From Lichtheimia corymbifera B2541 (Eukaryota; Mucoromycota; Mucoromycetes; Mucorales; Lichtheimiaceae), in NCBI GenBank assembly GCA_000697475.1, contig JNEU01000989.1:62001-126000 (forward strand): a DNA stretch of 64,000 nucleotides, read 5' to 3'. The position numbers and the translations under genes were made by a program. Below are positions 58,142-64,000 of the stretch, in pieces. Below the pieces are notes generated by a model. The model did no database searches and was not told where the DNA came from. It saw nothing but the letters and a program-made list of their open reading frames with translations. The number at the start of each line of letters is the position of its first letter. Position 1 is the first letter of the stretch.

Positions 58142-58784
58142 TGCTTCTTGGTGAGGCACCATCATATTAAAGTATACTCGCTACCGAATACACGTGTGCT
58201 TGACTATAGTAGGAGAAAAGTGCACAAAGTACCACCATGCAAACGTCAAAAAAGTTAAAGTAAAAAAGAAACAAAGCGATGTACTTACGATTTTATCCTT
58301 TCTCTCGCTTTTTTCACAAAGAAAGGGAATCAATCAGTGGTACTGAAATGTGCAGACTGAAAGTTTGTAACGTTAGTGATGTTGTGAAAGAAAAAAAGTA
58401 GGGTCGTTAAGTGTGCTGTGTGCTCACCAGGAAACGAGAAACGGAAAAAGGAAAGAAAGGCAACGTCGGGGGTGCGAACAAAATTCTACTTTATATAATG
58501 ACGCTCCCCTCCACTTTTAAGCTGTCTGCTGTACACCACGAGCAAGTTTTAATACGTGTTATACAAGACGCGTTTATCTTTCACAATGTGTGTTCAAAAC
58601 GTGTGCGCGTCGTGTAGAATGAAAAAGCTGTAAAGGGATCATAATCATGAGCGGGTTTTCTTTTGTCGTCCCCCTTTCACTCACCCCCAACTTTGTTACC
58701 AAGTAAGCCCGGTCTCTTTACAACAGAATCAACGCCTTCTGCGCTTTGAAACGGTTTTATTATGTGATTGTATCATGACTACTT
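58142..58784. other. Promoter of RRM gene and ASNSD1 3' flank
   Basis: AT-rich 640 bp with pyrimidine-rich patches (CTTTCTCTCGCTTTTTTC near 58,297) and no gene. A plus-strand frame at 58,411 has no recognisable feature. Confidence 0.4.
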
Positions 58785-61300
58785 TTAGCTTTCCAACTTG
58801 TGTTGTCCCTTTTCTGATCTACGATCGCCTGTCATCTTGGCAGTCTTTGCACCGAATTGTATAGCTCGTTTCCAATTACGACTTGCTTTGGAGAGACCGA
58901 GATCAACCGCCACTTGCCGCAGCAACAACTTTTCACCAAAGCCACGACCATATCGCATGTCCATTTTGATATCAATCGGAAGCTGACAAAGATGATTGAC
59001 GACGTGTGTGCTCAAATATGGGAACCGTGCTTCCTTTCCATGATCCGAAATGATGCGATCATCACGACCTGCAACAACAATGCATGTGAGCGTTAGCGAG
59101 GCATACTTTTGAGACAAAAAAAGGAAGCCTTACCCAAGTTTCGTGTGGAGATGCGATCAACGTCGAGTTGTGTCTATATTTGGAAATAACAATGGAAGCG
59201 CAGCAATCAATGAGCGCTGTGTCATCGATATCAACCCCCACGTTTGCATGTTCAACTTGCCTCATCAATCAACTGCTCCCAACCACCACGTCGAAATGCT
59301 TCTCGGTGACGCGAGTATCCACCTAATTGTTCATCGGCACCAAGACCAGAAATCAAGACACGTGCATGGCTGTGGTACGGCTACAGAAAAACATTGGCTG
59401 TCAATGTCTGTGTCCGTCGATCGTGTAACCAACAACAGCCATGATCCGTAACTACCCCGATTTTACATACCTTTACGTTGCCATCATCGTTGATCTCTCC
59501 TGTGATAATATTGTAAGCAAGAATAGACACTTAAAGGATTAAATCTATTACCTTTTCCTCGTGCAGCAAACCACAACGCCATAGCAATACTCTAAGCGAC
59601 GCATGAATTCTTGTGTCACACATGCACAAACACAAACGCATTCCGATCAACCCCACTGCTTTTTACCAAATCCATCACCGTGTCCAACGGGAACATGCGA
59701 TCAATAATTTCTTGACGATGGGCCATTGCTTCATGATAAGGGACATTGATTTCAACAAAGTTCCATTGACGGTTGGGTGCGATTAACCTATGTATGCAAA
59801 AAGAAAGAGAGAGATAACAATCAACCTTTATTCTCACAATGCATGCATAGATACAAACCTTAATTCCTGCACGCCCTCTCTTCCAGTAATGCGGTCAGGG
59901 GTATCATAGGTAGCAGCAGCAGCAGCGGCAGAGGGTGGGTTGCTTTGCTTGTTCTTTTTTGCGTTCTGGGATCGCGGGTTTTCAAATGCAACATTCAGCA
60001 AGTCAATGGGCTCGTGGATGGGTAAATGCTTATCGGCTAATGCTGCAAGACAAATGCAGTCGAGACCACCCGAAAACAAAATGGCCACGCGTGGTTGGTC
60101 GTGGTCTGCACTATAGGGTCACCCGTGAGTTTCTGGAAGCATCATGTGTGTTACCATTCTTTTTGTTTATATACCTGTGAAACGGGATATCCGCAACACG
60201 CACCCTGACAGCCTCATCGAGCACTTTTTGAAATGCTTTCACATGATTATGCATCATAGCTACATCTTCCAAAACGGGTTCCAAGAGTTGCTCTGCCATT
60301 GGTTTGGATGGTATCGCCCGATTCAATTTGGGAAAGGCAAGAACCTTAAAGAAAACAAAAAAGCATTTTGATTAGCTTCTGCACACAACCCATCGACACA
60401 TCCGCAGACAAAGGCTTACTAATGAGGAATCAAGATCGAGATTTTCATGATCATCACCAGGTGAAATCCATGGATAGAGATAGACTGGATGATTATCGAT
60501 GTTGAACGCCTCCTCTTTGCGTAATGATGATCCCACAAATGACACATCCAGATGAATCCCGTAAATCCCGTTGGCAGGTATTTCTTCCCACATGGATTGT
60601 TCTTGTTCAGGATCCCAGCGTTTAGCAGTCGAACAAATGAGTAACGATGTATCAGTTCTTCTCCATAAAAGCGATCGACGTCCCAAGCAATCACGGCCAA
60701 ACCAGATCGTATTGGTACGTTGCTATAAAATTCTATATCAACCCATGTTTCCTTATATGCTCTCTTCCGATGATTTTACCTGCCAAAACACAAATGCAAA
60801 TGGGCCTTCAATGCGTGAGATCACTTTAAGAATATCGTCTGCCTCCTCCAATTGGCCAAACAAGACTTGAGTATCATTTTCTTCTGTTGACATCTGCGTT
60901 TATTGACACAACAAAAAACAACATATGAGCCTACTTTCCTCCTCCCTTGATCTCTGTCATTTTCCCCTACCGGTAATCCATCAAAGACTTCTCCATTCCA
61001 GCACAAGATATCACCCGAAGATGCTGATTCCAATGGCTGTACAACGTTGCTTTTTCCTCGAAGATGAAGCACGGATGAAAAAAACTGAGCCACAAGATTC
61101 TGTCCTTGGCCAACGTTCGCCTCTCGTGTCGTTTGAGAATCGGGTCCTTTGTTTTAAAAAGTCAACGTGTGGATACGCTATGACGGTGGGGTGGTCGTAT
61201 TGGCTGTACCTCGTTTGGTGTTGAGATCGATCAGCGATTGCCACACGTTCGAATCGATCGGATCATCCCGGGACGTCAATGAGAAAAGTATGCCGCACAT
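58785..61300 (-). CDS. ASNSD1: Asparagine synthetase domain protein, ASNSD1 type
   Basis: Glutamine amidotransferase/asparagine-synthetase-like protein. Twelve exons: 61300-61210, 61146-60971, 60893-60780, 60722-60420, 60344-60175, 60110-59859, 59787-59667, 59591-59552, 59499-59471, 59380-59261, 59173-59134 and 59068-58785, giving 579 residues. The N-terminus begins [13 protein letters not shown], so Cys2 is available as the GATase II nucleophile, and 'DLNTKRG|PDSQTT' follows. The synthetase half has the PP-loop-type '[20 protein letters not shown]', '[20 protein letters not shown]' and, near the C-terminus, '[20 protein letters not shown]' and [19 protein letters not shown]. These agree with ASNSD1. 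An Ala run interrupts the synthetase domain. The intron at 59260-59174 has a GC donor (GCAAGT) and AG acceptor. The reaction in vivo is not established for this family. Confidence 0.92.
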
Positions 61301-61999
61301 GAAAGAATGAGAAGGTAATGGAAGACAAGCAATGTGTGTGTGGTGGTGTCTATGGTGGTGGCGGTGGTGGTCAACAAGGAACGACGAACTTATTGAAAGT
61401 GATATAAAATTTCAAGGAAGATCCACTCCATCAGCCAGCCTCGGCATTTTCTTTGTATCAGTCGCTTGATGCACACCATTGAAGTATTCAAGGATTGAAT
61501 CTCCAAAAGGTACTTGAATCCAGTAAGGCAAGGGGTGACTGAACGTGACAATCAGCTCATACTTTATGCAGTTTCAGCAACACTTATCACTGTCATCATT
61601 GTGGTGTGGTCAAGGCCTCTCACACTTACTACCAAATTCCAATTTGCTTATTATACTATGATCCTTGCATCTTTGGTTATGAAAAGCAATCATTTTCTCT
61701 CCTTTCATGATATCGATTGGTATTGCCTTTCTAAAATCGGTTCAATTTATTTGGGCATCAATACAAAAGACTCTCTAAAAGCTATATTGCTCATGCAGAT
61801 ACGCTGAATTGGCCATTGTGCTATAGCATTCTTTGTCTTTTACTCTAGTAATCACCCTTTGTCTCCATGGAAATTAAAGGTCTCTTTGTTATCATTCGCC
61901 CTGGATACCATTTTCAGTGTTCGGGTCTTTTTCATGATCACAGCCAGCAACTTGACTTGCGCTTTGCGATATGGCTGCCTGTGATGATGACTGGGGTTC
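61301..61999. other. Intergenic region
   Basis: ASNSD1 promoter side plus the 3' flank of the hypothetical gene. A plus-strand frame at 61,514-61,807 (97 codons) has a hydrophobic stretch 'ATLITVIIVVW' but no start context or family support and was not accepted as a gene. Confidence 0.4.
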
Positions 62000-62005
62000 A
62001 ATCTC

Positions 62006-63039
62006 ATGCGCCTTGTTGCCTGATTGTTCTTGGCTGGTGTAAGTAGATGAATCCTGCGCACTGTATGACACAAAGAAAATAAACATCATGAGTGATGGGT
62101 GATTCGTTTGGTTATGCAACATAAGAGAAATAATACTTGCGTCTGAGTGTTATCTTTGTCAGGCTTGCTGCCGCTGTCAGCTGAGGCAACGCTGTCTTCT
62201 TTGGATAGTAAAATATCAATAGCTTTCAATGGTAGTTCGAGAATCGCCATGACGCGTTCCTCTGCAGGTAAAGGTTCAAGTTTCTGTCGTAGGTATTCCT
62301 TGAGCTCCTGTTGGGTCGTAGGCATCTTGGATGACTGACACTCCAAAAAGACGTTGGAGGGAAGGGGTGGCAAAGTTCGCTGTTTCCATTTCTCCTTTTC
62401 CAACATGGCCATGGGTGAAGTGCTACCTTTTTTCTTTGCTAATTTTGCCCTGGGTGGTTTAGCTGGCAGTTTTCCCTTTTTCTTTTCTGACATTGTTGGC
62501 ATAGCGAATTGCTTCTTCATGTCACTGGATGCTTTGTTGTCAAGGTACGTATCGAGCTTGAAGCTCAAATCGTTATCTTTGGCCATGCGGAAATCCTTAA
62601 TCATATCAAGCACCTCTTCTGCATCCTGTAAAACCAATGGTGCGACACGCTGAACATGACCATCGTCTGCTCCCAGTAGATGCTTCAAACCCAATCGATC
62701 GTTGATATACTCCAAGAGCAATTGAATAAAACTGGACACCATCATGACAAAATTCACCATAATGTCTTGTAGCCGACGTGGCCTCTCATGCATTTCAATC
62801 ATATGGGCCCAGAGTTGTGAGATTTCTTCCCGGAAAGCTTGCATATGCTGGGTAACATTTGCTTGATGGTTTATTTGAGTAGCCATAATGTCGATCAGTT
62901 GATCTCGAGCGGTGACAAGCTGGGTATTCGATAACTTGGAATGTTTAGGTTTTGGCACATTCTTCTGCTTGCTTCCTTGTGGTTTGGAAGATGGGGGTGC
63001 TTGGTGTCCTTGGGAGGTTGATGCTTCTGAATGGCTCAT
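62006..63039 (-). CDS. Hypothetical protein, hydrophilic with central helices
   Basis: A long frame from 63039 encodes about 300 residues before a possible intron. It starts MSHSEASTSQGHQAPPSSKP, a Ser/Pro/Lys-rich disordered segment. A predicted helical middle follows ('QHMQAFREEISQLWAHMIEM', 'IMVNFVMMVSSFIQLLLEYI'). After that are a Lys-rich segment (SEKKKGKLPAKPPRAKLAKK) and another helix ('TQQELKEYLRQKLEPLPAEE'). A donor after NTQTQ (GTATTA) and an acceptor CATACAG would splice to a short last exon ending near 62,006. Without splicing the frame ends at 62086 with ITHHS. Codon use looks coding and the frame is long, so a gene is likely, but no family was recognised. It lies between ASNSD1 and POL1 on its own. 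Confidence 0.6.
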
Positions 63040-63767
63040 TCTAAAGGCTGGATTGATGGTAACGAAGATAAATCACCCTGTATTTATATATGCTGCAGAA
63101 GAATAAAGGAGCTTTCGAGCGGCAAATGGCAATGGTAGCGTGTCCTTTATACGTCCATTAGGATAATCGCACATTCTCGGTTTAGCTCATTGTTATTTAG
63201 GCTGCAATACAGTGAAGACAAAGATTCAAAGAACTACATCCATATCGATCACAATGAAACAATGACTGCATATGTTCATGGTGGTATGACCATGTCACTG
63301 GGATGGTATCATATCATTCGCTACAGCTTGTCTTTTATTCATGTTGCTAAAGTTGTGGAACATCTTATCGAGAAGGTAACGTTGGTCGTCATTATTGTTG
63401 GAGCAAGGTAACACGGGCTTGAATATCCAATAATGATGCCATGACGACGACCTTGTCTTATAATGAGGTGTATCATCCCATATAGTACCATCGTTCTATT
63501 CAGCAGTGAAATTTGATGATGCTATATTGATTATTAGAATCATAGTCTTTGATTGCAATGAGTGTTTATACACTTACGTTATTACCATAGGCAACCAGGA
63601 GTGATATGTACTTGTTGCCAGTCATGCACACGCTTGGCTGGGATTTGGTGCGGGCTCTTGAGATACGCGCTGCGAAACAACGCGAACGCAAAATTTCAGT
63701 TGTCGCGTGTTCCTGGCCAATCCACGCTCTTCTTCCTTCAACATACTCACCACACCACACACGCCTT
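63040..63767. other. Divergent intergenic region, hypothetical gene/POL1
   Basis: About 730 bp between divergent starts. The word TATCATCCCATATAG occurs near 63,471. No CDS accepted here. An MluI-box-like ACGCGC or ACGCGA word, expected for S-phase genes, was looked for: TACGCGCTG occurs near 63,664 and AACGCGAACG near 63,679, about 90-100 bp before POL1. Confidence 0.35.
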
Positions 63768-64000
63768 ATGAGCGACAGTCGTAAAGAAAGGCTCTTGAAA
63801 TTACAGCAGCAGCGCATTGCAAAGGACCGAAAGAGTCAACGCAACGTACGTCCAACAGTACGAGCTTGGAATGTGTCGTATTCTCATGTCTTGTTTTTCT
63901 TCAGGTCGACGACGTTTATGTCGAAGTCGAAGAACATGACTATCAAGCCCTGAACGACGATGCTGATTTCGTAGAGGACGACGATAACGCAGGCTACATT
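63768..64000 (+). CDS. POL1: DNA polymerase alpha catalytic subunit, N-terminus (runs off window)
   Basis: First exons of the catalytic subunit of the primase-polymerase complex that starts Okazaki fragments. Exon 1 is 63768-63845 (26 codons: MSDSRKERLLKLQQQRIAKD...) with a GTACGT donor. Exon 2 begins at 63905 and continues to the window end. It reads VDDVYVEVEEHDYQALNDDA and then DFVEDDDNAGYI, matching the conserved N-terminal motif of POLA1/Pol1 (Y-EEVDEEEY... and D-D-W-I-V-D-D-x-G-x-G-Y). The rest, including the exonuclease-like and polymerase domains, lies beyond the window. Only about 58 residues can be seen, so the call rests on this short but characteristic region. Confidence 0.8.

Noticed and set aside
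61514..61807. 97-codon plus-strand frame with hydrophobic stretches
   Set aside because: No family, no splice context and AT-rich composition; too weak to call a gene.

Overview
This window is eukaryotic nuclear DNA from a fungus, most likely an early-diverging filamentous one (Mucoromycota, perhaps Mucorales). The genes are dense and lie on both strands. They carry many short spliceosomal introns, mostly about 50-80 nt, with GTAAGT-like donors, and a few have in-frame or very small exons. The content fits a hyphal fungus: a p67phox-like NADPH oxidase regulator, an Skn7-type HSF/response-regulator hybrid, an SRF/Mcm1 MADS factor and a Boi-like polarity protein. Placement at genus level is not possible from the sequence alone.

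Layout: 1-3.4 kb holds the 3' end of an Hsp110 (Sse1-type) gene, convergent with a Nup120/Nup160-like nucleoporin. 3.4-8.2 kb is gene-free and repeat-rich, ending in a striking 2.2-kb array of nested inverted repeats. 8.2-14.5 kb holds ARB1 (ABCF2), ribosomal protein eL38, a RING-finger protein and a SUR7/PalI-type membrane protein. 14.7-24.4 kb holds NRDE2, an SRF/Mcm1 MADS-box gene and SKN7. 26-30 kb holds the NoxR (p67phox) gene and SKP1. 31.7-39.2 kb holds an SH3-SAM-PH-CH protein (with a frameshift in its PH domain), a DUF202 membrane protein, a TPR protein and an m-AAA protease. 39.2-44.7 kb is a second gene-poor block with decayed repeats related, in inverted orientation, to those at 4-5.4 kb. 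44.7-52.3 kb holds a DHA2-type MFS transporter and a large FUSC/ArAE-like membrane protein. 52.7-61.3 kb holds a peroxiredoxin, NDUFAF7, an RRM protein and ASNSD1. 62-64 kb holds a lineage-specific hypothetical gene and the first exons of DNA polymerase alpha (POL1).

Most genes are housekeeping and the order shows no pathway cluster. SKN7, the MADS factor and NoxR lie within about 8 kb and all plausibly touch redox or hyphal regulation, but this may be chance. The most unusual element is the nested foldback array at about 5.34-7.55 kb. It is built from a few modules in alternating orientation, one of which is flipped between otherwise matching inverted arms. The same core module recurs at 42.2-42.9 kb. 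Exon joins below were worked out by hand from splice signals and reading frame. Where a join is given, its length is a multiple of three.
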